Shown: in pieces, positions 55,888 to 64,000 of the stretch
How the letters are laid out: every line of letters starts with the position of its first letter
Position numbering within the stretch: the stretch's first letter is position 1
Assembly (NCBI RefSeq): GCF_008369105.1
Contig: NZ_VINQ01000003.1
Span: 271,001 to 335,000 of the forward strand
Length of the DNA: 64,000 nt
Direction: 5' to 3'
From: Aquicoccus porphyridii
GTDB lineage: Bacteria > Pseudomonadota > Alphaproteobacteria > Rhodobacterales > Rhodobacteraceae
Made by a program: the position numbers and the translations under genes
The notes under the pieces: model-generated
The model's database searches: none
The model's input: only the letters and a program-made list of their open reading frames with translations
Told to the model about the DNA's origin: nothing

Positions 55888-57060
55888 ATGAAAGAAGTCG
55901 TTATCGCGGGCGCAGCCCGCACACCCATGGGCGGGTTTCAAGGCGTCTTTGACGGGGTGCCTGCCGCCAATCTTGGTGGCGCCGCGATTCGCACCGCGTT
56001 GAAAGACGCGGGCGCCGGGTCCGTCGACGAGGTTCTAATGGGCTGTGTCCTGCCCGCCGGTCAGGGGCAGGCGCCCGCACGTCAGGCCGGGTTCAATGCC
56101 GGTCTCGGTGAAGACGTGCCCGCCACCACCCTCAACAAGATGTGCGGCTCGGGCATGCGTGCCGCCATGATGGGCTTTGACCAGATCACGCTCGGCCATA
56201 ATGCCACGATGATTGTCGGCGGCATGGAATCGATGTCGAACGCCCCCTATCTCCTGCCCAAGATGCGCGGCGGCGCCCGCATCGGCCATCAGGAGGTCAA
56301 GGACCACATGTTCCTCGACGGGCTCGAAGACGCCTATGACAAGGGCCGCCTGATGGGCACCTTCGCCGAAGACTGCGCCGAGGCGTTCCAGTTCACGCGC
56401 GAGGCACAGGACCAATACGCCATCGGCTCGCTCGACAACGCGCTCGAAGCCGAACGCACGGGTGCCTTCGACGATGAAATCACCCCCGTCACCATTCACG
56501 CTCGCACGGGGGAGGAAATCATCACCTGTGATGAGCAACCCGGCAAGGCACGGCCCGAGAAGATCCCGATGCTCAAACCCGCCTTCCGCAAGGATGGCAC
56601 CGTCACCGCGGCCAATTCCTCGTCCATCTCCGACGGTGCCGCCGCGCTCGTGCTGGCCGACCGCGACCATGCCGATGCGCAGGGCATGAAGATCCGCGCC
56701 CGCATCCTCGGTCATGCCAGCCACGCACAGGCCCCGTCTCAATTTCCCACCGCGCCGATCCCCGCGGCGCAAAAGCTGCTCGAGCGTATCGGCTGGAACA
56801 AGACCGATGTCGACCTGTGGGAAGTGAACGAGGCTTTCGCCGTGGTGCCCATGGCCTTCATGCGCGAACTTGGCCTGCCGCGCGATATCGTCAACGTCAA
56901 TGGCGGCGCCTGCGCGCTGGGCCATCCGATCGGCGCCTCGGGTGCCCGCATCATGGTCACGCTTCTCAACGCGCTGGAAAAGCGCGGCCTGAAACGTGGC
57001 ATCGCTGCAATCTGCATCGGCGGCGGCGAAGGCACGGCCATCGCCATAGAACGGGTCTGA
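55888..57060 (+). CDS. Acetyl-CoA C-acyltransferase (thiolase)
   Basis: Thiolase of 390 residues. The nucleophile Cys86 lies in NKMCGSGMRA, the His pair in CALGHPIGASGARI, and the second Cys region in AAICIGGGEGTA near the end. It makes or cleaves acetoacetyl-CoA or a 3-ketoacyl-CoA; biosynthetic and degradative types cannot be told apart. GGAGG precedes the ATG at 55888. Confidence 0.92.
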   Translation: MKEVVIAGAARTPMGGFQGVFDGVPAANLGGAAIRTALKDAGAGSVDEVLMGCVLPAGQGQAPARQAGFNAGLGEDVPATTLNKMCGSGMRAAMMGFDQITLGHNATMIVGGMESMSNAPYLLPKMRGGARIGHQEVKDHMFLDGLEDAYDKGRLMGTFAEDCAEAFQFTREAQDQYAIGSLDNALEAERTGAFDDEITPVTIHARTGEEIITCDEQPGKARPEKIPMLKPAFRKDGTVTAANSSSISDGAAALVLADRDHADAQGMKIRARILGHASHAQAPSQFPTAPIPAAQKLLERIGWNKTDVDLWEVNEAFAVVPMAFMRELGLPRDIVNVNGGACALGHPIGASGARIMVTLLNALEKRGLKRGIAAICIGGGEGTAIAIERV

Positions 57061-57103
57061 CCCGAACCGGGGCAGGCCACACATTCAAACGGCCACCCTT
57101 CGG

Positions 57104-57180
57104 TTTTCACCCGCGTGAAAAAATCGTTTATATTTTCACCCGCCCCTGCTAGTATGAAATTATAGCTACGTATTTCACGG
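57104..57180. promoter_or_regulatory. Repeated TTTTCAC operator sites upstream of the XRE-cupin gene
   Basis: TTTTCAC-CCGC-GTGAAAA is an inverted repeat at 57104-57121. The 11-mer TTTTCACCCGC recurs as a direct repeat at 57133-57143, 29 bases later, and ATTTCACGG follows near 57172. These sites lie 10-85 bases before the regulator start, so autoregulation is likely. Confidence 0.6.
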
Positions 57181-57188
57181 AAGCGACC

Positions 57189-57758
57189 ATGCACCACGAT
57201 CCACCCGCCTCGGCCACGCTCGGCGCCGACATCCGTGCGGTGCGCAAATCCCGCGGGCTGACACTTTCACAGCTCGCGGCACGTCTCGACCGCTCGATCG
57301 GCTGGCTCTCACAGGTCGAACGCAACCTGTCGCACCCCTCGATCACCGATCTGCGCCACATTGCCGCCGCGCTCGACACGACCGTTTCGCTCCTCTTCGG
57401 TCAGGCCCCGGCCCCCGCGCACGAGGTCGGCTATATCGTCCGCAACCACGCCCGCCGCCCCATCGGCTCAAGCGAAACCGGCCTCATCGAAGAGCTGCTC
57501 TCACCCGATCTCACCGACGATTTCGAAGTCGTCCACTCGACCTTCTTGCCGCATTCCCGAATAGGCGAGGTGGTCACCCGCCAGGCCCAGGAACTGGGCT
57601 ACCTGGTTTCGGGCAGGCTCGATCTCGTCATTTCGGGGCGCAGGTTCACCATCCACCCCGGCGACAGCTTCCGCATCCGCAACGAACCCTTCGAATGGAT
57701 CAACCCCTACGATGCCCCCGCCATCGCGATCTGGGTCATCGCCCCACCCATCTACTGA
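57189..57758 (+). CDS. XRE-cupin transcriptional regulator
   Basis: Regulator of 189 residues. N-terminal XRE HTH (ADIRAVRKSRGLTLSQLAARLDRSIGWLSQVERNLSHPSI, about 14-53) and a C-terminal cupin domain (about 110-185; PGDSFRIRNEPFEW). It belongs to the SutR/PuuR-like group that senses small metabolites. Its target is probably its own gene plus neighbours; a GFA-family and a LysE-type gene follow on the same strand. Confidence 0.88.
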   Translation: MHHDPPASATLGADIRAVRKSRGLTLSQLAARLDRSIGWLSQVERNLSHPSITDLRHIAAALDTTVSLLFGQAPAPAHEVGYIVRNHARRPIGSSETGLIEELLSPDLTDDFEVVHSTFLPHSRIGEVVTRQAQELGYLVSGRLDLVISGRRFTIHPGDSFRIRNEPFEWINPYDAPAIAIWVIAPPIY

Positions 57759-57768
57759 GGAGACCAAC

Positions 57769-58140
57769 ATGATCAAGGGACACTGCCTCTGTGGCGCCTG
57801 CACCTTCGAAACCGATGCCGCACCAAGGGGGCCCTCGATGTGCCATTGCGGCCAATGCCGCCGCCAATCGGGCGGCATCTGGTCCTCGGCCTATGTCGCG
57901 CGCGCGGCCCTGCGCATCTCCGGCCCGGTCAAATGGTTCGCCTCCAGCGAGAACGCCCGTCGCGGCTTCTGCCCCGAATGCGGCAGCTTCCTGTTCTGGG
58001 AGGCGCTGGACGAGGACACGTGCAGCTTCGCGCTCGGCGCCATCTCCAATCCCACCGGGCTCAGGCTTGAAAAACATATCTTCACCGGCGACAAGGGCGA
58101 CTATTACGACATCGCCGATGGTCTGCCGCAAAAGGAATAG
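57769..58140 (+). CDS. GFA-family protein (glutathione-dependent formaldehyde-activating fold)
   Basis: Zinc-binding protein of 123 residues. Cysteines in CLCGACTF, MCHCGQCRRQ and GFCPECGS give the GFA zinc sites. Enzymes of this fold include S-(hydroxymethyl)glutathione synthase, but many members have other roles. GAGGAG precedes the ATG at 57769, 11 bases after the XRE-cupin stop. Confidence 0.87.
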   Translation: MIKGHCLCGACTFETDAAPRGPSMCHCGQCRRQSGGIWSSAYVARAALRISGPVKWFASSENARRGFCPECGSFLFWEALDEDTCSFALGAISNPTGLRLEKHIFTGDKGDYYDIADGLPQKE

Positions 58141-58143
58141 GCC

Positions 58144-58767
58144 ATGTTAGAGACTCTTTTGGCCATGGATTTCGCCACCGTTGCCGCTTTTGCGGGCGCG
58201 GGCATCCTGCTCAATCTCACGCCCGGCTCGGACGTGATGTTCGCCTCCGCCTCGGGTCTTTCGGGCGGCCCACGTGCGGGGATCGCGGCTGCGGCGGGCA
58301 TTTCGCTCGGCGGGCTTGTTCATACCGCGCTGGCCGCTTTCGGCCTCGCCGCACTCATCGCCGCAAGTCCCGCCACCTACGACGCGATCCGCTGGCTCGG
58401 GGCGGCCTACCTCATGTTCCTTGCCGTCAAAACATGGCGCAGCCCGCCCACGTCACGGCATGGGACCGGCGAAAACCGTCTCTATACCGCCTTCAAACGC
58501 GGTTTCCTGACCAATATGCTCAATCCGAAAGTGGCGCTTTTCATCCTTGCCTTTCTGCCGCAATTCACCACGCCTGCCGCGGGTCCGATCTGGCACCAGA
58601 TCCTGATCCTTGGCGTTGTCTTTGCCAGCACCGGATTTTGCATCACGGCGGGCTATGGCGCCACGGCGGGCCTTCTGCGCACGGCCCTCGGCCGGGTCTC
58701 GAAAACACTGAATCGCATCACCGCGCTTGTCTTCGGGGCGCTCGCCATCCGTCTCGTCTGGGAATAG
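58144..58767 (+). CDS. LysE/RhtB-family exporter
   Basis: Inner-membrane exporter of 207 residues with about six hydrophobic segments. LLNLTPGSDVMFASASGLSGGPRAGIAAAAGISLGG is the family N-terminus, and FLTNMLNPKVALFILAFLPQF is the second signature. It would export an amino acid or related solute. It overlaps nothing and follows the GFA gene by 3 bases. Confidence 0.9.
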   Translation: MLETLLAMDFATVAAFAGAGILLNLTPGSDVMFASASGLSGGPRAGIAAAAGISLGGLVHTALAAFGLAALIAASPATYDAIRWLGAAYLMFLAVKTWRSPPTSRHGTGENRLYTAFKRGFLTNMLNPKVALFILAFLPQFTTPAAGPIWHQILILGVVFASTGFCITAGYGATAGLLRTALGRVSKTLNRITALVFGALAIRLVWE

Positions 58768-59025
58768 AGCGCGCGGCGTTGCGGGGCGCAATGCGGACGG
58801 AAGCAGACGCCTGGTTTGGTGATGAAACGGCTCGATGAGCCGTGGTCTCGCCAAGGTTTCGGGTAACGCCGGTCTTGACCTGTCCGCGTGGCAGCAATAG
58901 CTAACGAGCCATGATGTTCACGTCCACCTTCTTCCCGCGATTCTGAGCGACCTTCGTCGCAGGCGCTCTGGCGCTTTTGAATCGCAATGGCTCCGCGTCG
59001 CGAGAGCCGAAAAGGAGGACGTGAA
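58768..59025. other. Spacer, no gene
   Basis: 258 bases with no supported gene. A short hairpin (58828-58842, CGGCTC/GAGCCG with GAT) is present without a T run. Confidence 0.45.
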
Positions 59026-59817
59026 ATGTCCATTCCCCAAGCAATGGGCCTGACCTCGCATCAGGTCGAAAATTTCATCAACGATGGCTTCGTCAAGGTA
59101 GAAGACGCCTTCAGCCGCGACCTCGCCCGGGACTGCCGCAACGAGTTGTGGGCCGATATCGGCCTCGCCCCGGACCGGCCCGAGACCTGGAACGAGCCGG
59201 TCATTCGTGTCGCTTCGAAATTATCGCCACCCTTCGTGGCTGCCGCCAATACGCCGCGGCTGCATGCCGCCTACGACAGTCTCGTCGGTGAAGGGCGGTG
59301 GCTGCCCCCCCGGGGGCTCGGGACATTCCCGATCCGCTTTCCGTCGAACGAAAGCGCCGGGGACGACGGCTGGCATGTGGACATGAGCTTCGGGACCGAG
59401 AACCCTGACTTCATGGAGTGGCGGGCGAACGTCATGAGCAGCGGACGGGCACTGCTGATGCTCTTTCTGTTCTCGGACGTCGGTCCCGACGACGCCCCCA
59501 CGCGGATACGCAAAGGTTCGCATGCCACCATCGCCCGCGAACTTCTGCCCCACGGCAAGGCTGGCGCCACACTCAGGCAGCTTTCGGCCGACGGCTATGC
59601 CTCGACGCAAGATTGCGAGATCGCTCTCGCAACTGGCGCGGCGGGTACGGTCTATCTCTGCCATCCTTTCGTGGTTCATGCGGCCCAGCCGCATCACGGA
59701 ACCGAGCCACGCTTCATGGCACAGCCGCCTCTGATGCCGATCGTGGATTTCGATCCGACGCTGGCCCCATCGCCCGTCCAGGTCGCCATCCGGAAGGCCT
59801 GCGGACTGACGATGTAA
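59026..59817 (+). CDS. PhyH-family non-haem iron dioxygenase
   Basis: Dioxygenase of 263 residues with the phytanoyl-CoA hydroxylase fold: WHVDMSFG supplies the His-x-Asp iron ligands and the distal His lies in CHPFVVHAAQPHHG. It uses 2-oxoglutarate and O2 to hydroxylate an unknown substrate. AAAGGAGG precedes the ATG. It is followed by a patch of broken genes, so its original operon may have been lost. Confidence 0.85.
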   Translation: MSIPQAMGLTSHQVENFINDGFVKVEDAFSRDLARDCRNELWADIGLAPDRPETWNEPVIRVASKLSPPFVAAANTPRLHAAYDSLVGEGRWLPPRGLGTFPIRFPSNESAGDDGWHVDMSFGTENPDFMEWRANVMSSGRALLMLFLFSDVGPDDAPTRIRKGSHATIARELLPHGKAGATLRQLSADGYASTQDCEIALATGAAGTVYLCHPFVVHAAQPHHGTEPRFMAQPPLMPIVDFDPTLAPSPVQVAIRKACGLTM

Positions 59818-59824
59818 ACCGAAG

Positions 59825-60021
59825 CGGCTCCGGGACCGCAGGTCGGTTCCCGGGTATCGAATACACCCGGCCGGACCCACCAGTCGCAGATTTCTTTCGT
59901 GGTGAGGGCACGAAACAGACGTTCCGGTGTGGTGTTGAAGACTGCTGCGGCTTCGACATCGCCCGATTTCGGGTCCGTCGGGGCCGCTACAAACTGCACA
60001 TCCTCTGCGTCCTGCATCGCG
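59825..60021 (-). pseudogene. AHSA1/SRPBCC-domain fragment
   Basis: The minus strand encodes an N-terminal piece of an AHSA1-type domain: AAAVFNTTPERLFRALTTKEICDWWVRPG, then FDTREPTCGP, after which homology ends near the dioxygenase gene. Complete AHSA1 proteins run about 140-160 residues. Truncated and probably not functional. Confidence 0.6.
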
Positions 60022-60300
60022 GCCCACTGCGCTTTGGAGAAATCGGAAGATCGCTGGTGAAGGGCGGTCTGGGAAAGCCGATCACCCCGCGTATCCTCAG
60101 CCGCGAGTTGAAGGATATGACCGAGCTGGGGTTGCTTCACCGCACGGAGTATCCGGTTGTGCCGAGAAAAGTAGAATACGCCCTCGCGCCACGCGGCAAG
60201 GCCTTGCTGCCGATCCTGTCCGAGATCGTCAGATGGGGCGCGACCGGTGCACACGAGGATATTCTGAAACTACCCAACAGTCGGGCGGTCCGGGACAGCG
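59960..60300 (+). pseudogene. HxlR-family regulator remnant
   Basis: The plus strand encodes most of a HxlR winged HTH: RYKLHILCVLHRGPLRFGEIGRSL, then KPITPRILSRELKDMTELGLLHRTEYPVVPRKVEYALAPRGKALLPILSEIVRWG. The usual N-terminal CPVE...W segment is missing or altered, no start codon with a ribosome site is seen, and the frame has no stop where the family normally ends; it runs on antisense to the LysR gene. A remnant overlapping the AHSA1 piece. Confidence 0.6.
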
Positions 60301-60316
60301 AGTTTTGCCCGGAAGG

Positions 60317-61213
60317 TTATGCTCCCCGGCCATGGGGATCGCTAACCATGCATCGCAGTATCTCCACCAACCGGCGGACACCCGGGCTGGCCCCGACAGC
60401 ATCACGGAACACCAAGAAAAGCTCGGCTGATCTGCGCGCAGGCTCAGCAAGCGGCAACTCCTTCAATGTGCCGGCTTCCAGGTCCGCTCCGATCAGCGTC
60501 TCGGCATACCAGCTGAATCCCACACCACGCCGCGCGGCCTCGATCGATGTCGAAGTCTGGGAAAAGATGATCCTGTTCTGGGAGACCTGCCAGGCGCCTT
60601 GGTCAACCTTGCGCGCGCCGCTGTCCCGAATGATGAGATGATGATGGTCCCGCAGGTCGTTCAGTGTGACTTTTTCGAGGCGATGGAGGGGATGGGATGG
60701 AGCGGCGACCGGCAGGAACTGGACGCGCATGATCGGCTCACCCAGGAAACCATTCGGCAATTCCGGGGCGATTGCGACATCAACCTGCCCGTCTGCAAGT
60801 AGTTCCATGGACCCGGCCACGACAGTTTCATAGATCTCAAGGCGAGTCGTCGGTCGCTCGGCGGCGAAACGCTTGATGCTCTCAAGTAGGATGGCCGGCG
60901 GGAACATGATGTCCGCGGCCAGGCGCAACTCGGCCTCATGACCAACGGCCATCTCGGCTGCGGCTTTCTCGATGCGCCCCGCCTCGGCCAGAAGGTACTT
61001 GGCCCGCAGATATAGTGCCTTGCCCTCGACAGTGAGGACGGCTTTCCTTCCCTGGATCCGGAAGAGTTCAACACCGGTCCGCTCCTCGATTTGGTTCACG
61101 GCATAGCTGACCGAGGACTGACTCTTGCCAAGGAGATCGGCCGCCAGGGCGTAGGTGCCCGCGTCAACGACGCCAACCAGCGCGCGCCACTGCTCCAGTG
61201 AGATCAGAGTCAT
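60317..61213 (-). CDS. LysR-family regulator of the FMN reductase/MFS pair
   Basis: Regulator of 298 residues. Winged HTH at ALVGVVDAGTYALAADLLGKSQSSVSYAVNQIEERTGVELF (about 10-50), then an effector domain. It is divergent from the FMN reductase and MFS genes and probably regulates them. The 245-base region between the starts (61214-61458) contains an interrupted inverted repeat (ATAATA 61225-61230 and TATTAT 61249-61254). Confidence 0.87.
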   Translation of the reverse strand: MTLISLEQWRALVGVVDAGTYALAADLLGKSQSSVSYAVNQIEERTGVELFRIQGRKAVLTVEGKALYLRAKYLLAEAGRIEKAAAEMAVGHEAELRLAADIMFPPAILLESIKRFAAERPTTRLEIYETVVAGSMELLADGQVDVAIAPELPNGFLGEPIMRVQFLPVAAPSHPLHRLEKVTLNDLRDHHHLIIRDSGARKVDQGAWQVSQNRIIFSQTSTSIEAARRGVGFSWYAETLIGADLEAGTLKELPLAEPARRSAELFLVFRDAVGASPGVRRLVEILRCMVSDPHGRGA

Positions 61214-61458
61214 CTATTCACCCGATAATAACGACCTAATTTTTGCGCTATTATATTTACCGGGTCAATGTATCTTGCCTGCAATCCCACTCGACAAAGG
61301 TCGCATCACATGAAGCTACCAACCCCGACCTGACGTTACGCCTTCAACGCGCGTCGCCCGACATTCCCAATACCAAGCCTGAGAACGCATTGCGAAGACC
61401 GCGCAATGCGATGGCTTCCGCTCGCTTCAAATGAACAATGCAGAAAGGAAAACATACC

Positions 61459-62073
61459 ATGTCAGACAAACCGATCCACCTCGTCATTCTCGTTGGCAGC
61501 AATCGCGAAGGCCGTTTCGCGCCGGTGATCGCCAACTGGTTCACAGAGCAGGTCCGGTCGAACGCCGATTTCACGGTGGATGTCATCGATTTGGCGGATG
61601 TCGCACTGCCTGCGGCCATATCGGATACACCAAGCGCCGAGGCCGTGTCGTTCTGCGAACGACTGGCGGCGGCGGATGCCTTCGTCATGGTGGTGCCCGA
61701 GTACAACCACAGCTTCCCGGCGGTTCTCAAGCACGCCATCGACTTCGGCTACCACGAATGGCAGGCCAAACCGGTCGGCTTCGTTTCCTATGGCGGATTT
61801 GCCGCCGGCCTGAGAGCTGTCGAGCACCTGCGGGGCGTCATGGCGGAGCTGCACGCCATGACTATGCGCGACACCGTCAGTTTCCAGAACCCCTGGGATG
61901 CGTTCGACGACGAGGGGCACGCCATCCGCCCGGACGGCTGCGCAGCAGCCGCGGCTGTGATGCTCCACCAGTTGAAATGGTGGGCCACCGCACTGCGCCA
62001 GGCGCGCAGAGCCGAGCCCTATATCGAAGCGCCGGCCGTGCCGCAAAAACAGGATCTGGCCGACGTCGGGTGA
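61459..62073 (+). CDS. NADPH-dependent FMN reductase
   Basis: Flavodoxin-fold reductase of 204 residues: ILVGSNREGRFAPVIANWF binds the FMN phosphate and VVPEYNHSFPAVLKHAIDFGYHEWQAKPVGFVSYGGFAAGLRAVEHLR is the family core. Members reduce quinones, chromate or azo compounds. AAAGGAAAA lies before the ATG. It precedes an MFS transporter gene. Confidence 0.9.
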   Translation: MSDKPIHLVILVGSNREGRFAPVIANWFTEQVRSNADFTVDVIDLADVALPAAISDTPSAEAVSFCERLAAADAFVMVVPEYNHSFPAVLKHAIDFGYHEWQAKPVGFVSYGGFAAGLRAVEHLRGVMAELHAMTMRDTVSFQNPWDAFDDEGHAIRPDGCAAAAAVMLHQLKWWATALRQARRAEPYIEAPAVPQKQDLADVG

Positions 62074-62131
62074 CGCACGCGCCAGGCAAATCTTTCAAGC
62101 AGCATGAGCATTCCAGACGGAGGCGATCGTC

Positions 62132-63328
62132 ATGTCCGTAGCAGAAAACACTGAGAACGGCCGAGCCGGGGACGCAGGTTGGCCCACGGTTTTTGTCATC
62201 GCTGGCGCCGGCACCGTATCCGCGTTCCAGGTCGGCAAGGCGCCCATGGCGCTGAGCGTCATACAAGGCGATCTCGGGATCAGCCTTGCAGTGGTCTCCT
62301 GGCTCATCTCGGCCTTCGCCATCGTCGGCGCCGGTTTCGGCGCACCCATCGGATTGGCAGTAGACCGGATCGGCGCCAAGCGTATGGTCGTGGGCGGGCT
62401 TCTGCTTCAGGCGCTCGGCTCCGGCCTCGGCGGTATGGCCGGGGGCGCCGGTCCGCTCATCCTGTCGCGCGTCGTCGAGGGGCTGGGTTTCGTGTCGGTC
62501 CTCGTGGCGGCGCCGACGATTATTTTCGCAACTGTGTCGCCGGATCTTCGGGATCGCGCCATCGCGGTCTGGGCGACGGTGATGCCGGTCGGGATGACGG
62601 TGGTGATGCTTGCGGTGCCCCTGTTCACCTATCTCGAATGGCGCGGGTTCTGGATGCTCAATGCAGCAATCCTGCTCGGCTACTGCCTATTCTTCGCGGC
62701 TTCGATTCCGGCAGTGGTAACGATGGGGAATGCCCACAGCATTAAGGAGCAACTGGCCAACGTCATCGTCGCACCGGGTCCCTGGGTGCTGGCCGCGCTG
62801 TTCGCCGCCTTCTCCGCCGCCTTCTTCGCCATCTTCGGTTTCCTGCCGACACTCCTCACGGATCAATTCGGGTTGAGCCAGAACCTGGCGAGTACGGTCG
62901 CGGCCGTGTCCGTTGCGGCAAGCGGGCTGGGCAATCTCGTCGCCGGTGCCCTCCTGTCAGCAGGGCGGCCTCCGGTTCGTGTGCTGACAGCGGGATTTGT
63001 TGCAATGATCATCTTCGGTTTCGGGGTCCTCAGTCCCGGCTTGGCATGGGCGTTTGTCGCCGGCCTTGCGGTTCTCTTCTCCTTGACGGCGGGGTTGGTC
63101 CCAGTCGTGTTGATGGGGTGTTTGCCAAGGCTCGCACCGCGGCCCGATCTCGTCGGTGCGACGATGGGTTTCGCCATCCAGGGCAACAACATCGGGATGT
63201 TGGCGGGTCCGGTCACCGCTGGTGCGCTGGCGGCGAACTTCGGCTGGGGCAGTGTCGCGGTCGTCGTGGCTGCCGTTCTGATCGCCGCCATCGCGCTCGC
63301 CCGAACGATGCTACCGGCCAGGACCTGA
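62132..63328 (+). CDS. MFS transporter
   Basis: Major facilitator of 398 residues with about twelve hydrophobic segments. VDRIGAKRMVVGG is the loop 2-3 signature region. It may export a toxic compound or import an anion; the neighbouring FMN reductase suggests a stress-linked efflux role, but the substrate is unknown. Same strand, 58 bases after the reductase. Confidence 0.87.
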   Translation: MSVAENTENGRAGDAGWPTVFVIAGAGTVSAFQVGKAPMALSVIQGDLGISLAVVSWLISAFAIVGAGFGAPIGLAVDRIGAKRMVVGGLLLQALGSGLGGMAGGAGPLILSRVVEGLGFVSVLVAAPTIIFATVSPDLRDRAIAVWATVMPVGMTVVMLAVPLFTYLEWRGFWMLNAAILLGYCLFFAASIPAVVTMGNAHSIKEQLANVIVAPGPWVLAALFAAFSAAFFAIFGFLPTLLTDQFGLSQNLASTVAAVSVAASGLGNLVAGALLSAGRPPVRVLTAGFVAMIIFGFGVLSPGLAWAFVAGLAVLFSLTAGLVPVVLMGCLPRLAPRPDLVGATMGFAIQGNNIGMLAGPVTAGALAANFGWGSVAVVVAAVLIAAIALARTMLPART

Positions 63329-63623
63329 GCACGCCCGCGACGCATGTTGTCCAACACCTTTGGCGCCAGCGGCACTGATCGTCACCGGGTGCCAATCGGC
63401 GGATCGCAACATTATTGAGTCCGGTTTTCGGAGTCATGACATTAGTCCAATAGAGATCGGCAAGAAGCATGCCCCACTTCTTGAGCTGATTGAATGCAGA
63501 CCTTGCAAAAGAGAGGTCCGATGCCTCCTTGGTCCTGGTCCGCACCGCAGACGCTACAGGTTAGATCTCGCCGCGCGGCCGGGCAACATCAGCTCCGGGG
63601 AATGCTGCGTTACAGCGCCGAAC
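63329..63623. other. Spacer, no gene
   Basis: 295 bases with no supported gene. A minus-strand frame at 63213-63545 is not recognised and mostly lies antisense to the MFS gene end. Confidence 0.45.
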
Positions 63624-64000
63624 TCATCGCCCGGCGATCAACCTGATGCCGAAAATTACGAGAACGGCACCAACGAGACCATCGAAAACCCGGCGCAGAC
63701 GAAAGAAGCCGTGGCGAATGGCTGGAAGACGGAAAAACATCGCGACCGCGCCCCACCACAGCATCGAAACGACAATCGCTGTCAGACAGGCAATGACGAG
63801 CAGAGCGGGCGGACTGTCTTCCGGGATCATCACGCCGAACAGACTGACATAATAGGCGATCACCTTGGGATTGGAGATGTTGGTGATGAAACCGGAGCGC
63901 AGCGCGCCGGCTGACGTGACCCTCTTTGCCACGACGTCAATATCTGCGCCTGTTCCGACTTCGAGAACAGATCTCAGCATCCTGTATCCGAACCAGATAA
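63624..64000 (-). CDS. LysE/RhtB-family exporter, 5' part beyond the window
   Basis: The minus-strand frame is open from the window edge to 63624. It encodes the C-terminal part of a LysE/RhtB exporter: IWFGYRMLRS, then SGFITNISNPKVIAYYVSLFGVMIP and a final hydrophobic pair (VFDGLVGAVLVIFGIRLIAGR). The internal ATG at 63980 is not the start, because IWFGYR upstream matches the family. About 70-80 residues are missing on the right. Substrate unknown. Confidence 0.85.
   Translation of the reverse strand, partial: IWFGYRMLRSVLEVGTGADIDVVAKRVTSAGALRSGFITNISNPKVIAYYVSLFGVMIPEDSPPALLVIACLTAIVVSMLWWGAVAMFFRLPAIRHGFFRLRRVFDGLVGAVLVIFGIRLIAGR

Noticed and set aside
59418-60641. A single plus-strand gene of 407 codons
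   Set aside because: Only about 59960-60300 resembles a real family (HxlR). The left part is antisense-frame noise over the PhyH gene, and the right part is antisense to a LysR gene.
63213-63545. Minus-strand frame as a gene between the MFS and LysE-type genes
   Set aside because: No recognised domain, and a large part is antisense to the MFS gene end.
1-64000. CRISPR array, prophage, toxin-antitoxin or defence island
   Set aside because: No regularly spaced repeats, no phage structural genes and no nuclease/helicase defence sets were seen. The only mobile traces are broken IS pieces.

Overview
The window looks like chromosome of an alphaproteobacterium of the Rhodobacteraceae (Roseobacter group). 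The basis is a single-domain GC-rich porin with the family's usual start, a DUF3576 lipoprotein, HspQ, a thioredoxin-TPR protein followed by a Lon-N-domain protein and a YcaR-type protein, and dense GC-rich coding. No rRNA, tRNA, CRISPR array, prophage or defence island was seen.

Left part (1-32.4 kb) is accessory and modular. A broken IS5-type transposase opens the window. Next comes a polyamine block on the minus strand, in the gene order of E. coli ydcSTUV-patD, with its own LysR gene (0.7-7.1 kb). A second IS5-type remnant (7.3-7.6 kb) separates it from a minus-strand gamma-glutamyl peptide block (7.9-19.3 kb). That block holds a gamma-glutamyltransferase-like enzyme, a complete peptide ABC transporter, a second gamma-glutamyltransferase-like enzyme, a DUF1028 protein, a TauE/SafE exporter and a GntR regulator, with a divergent LysR gene at its head. 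A third IS remnant (20.4-20.5 kb) separates this from an amide-utilisation block (20.8-32.4 kb). The amide block holds a MarR regulator, a cytoplasmic AmiC-like binding protein, an SPFH/flotillin-like protein, a Tat-exported binding protein, LivH, LivM and LivG. It ends with a LivF ATPase fused in frame to a Rhodococcus-type amidase, and an acyl-CoA synthetase. The likely flow is amide uptake, hydrolysis to the carboxylic acid at the inner face of the transporter, and activation to acyl-CoA.

Middle part (32.7-58.8 kb) is mostly core genome: a MarR gene with a clear operator and an ABM-type monooxygenase, a glycosyltransferase, a lipoprotein, a porin with a textbook terminator, YggS, RibA, an L,D-transpeptidase, an OmpR-type regulator, exonuclease III, a YbbN-like protein, a UbiH-type hydroxylase, an amidase, an aminotransferase, FtsK, LolA, a lytic transglycosylase, HspQ, a rhodanese, a third gamma-glutamyltransferase, an RsbW/STAS pair, a thiolase, an XRE-cupin regulator, a GFA-family protein and a LysE-type exporter.

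Right part (59-64 kb) is accessory again: a PhyH-family dioxygenase, a patch of gene debris (AHSA1-like and HxlR-like pieces), a LysR gene divergent from an FMN reductase and an MFS transporter, and a LysE-type gene cut by the window edge.

The most unusual items are the LivF-amidase fusion, the combination of genes around it, and a hairpin placed just after the binding-protein gene in all three ABC operons.
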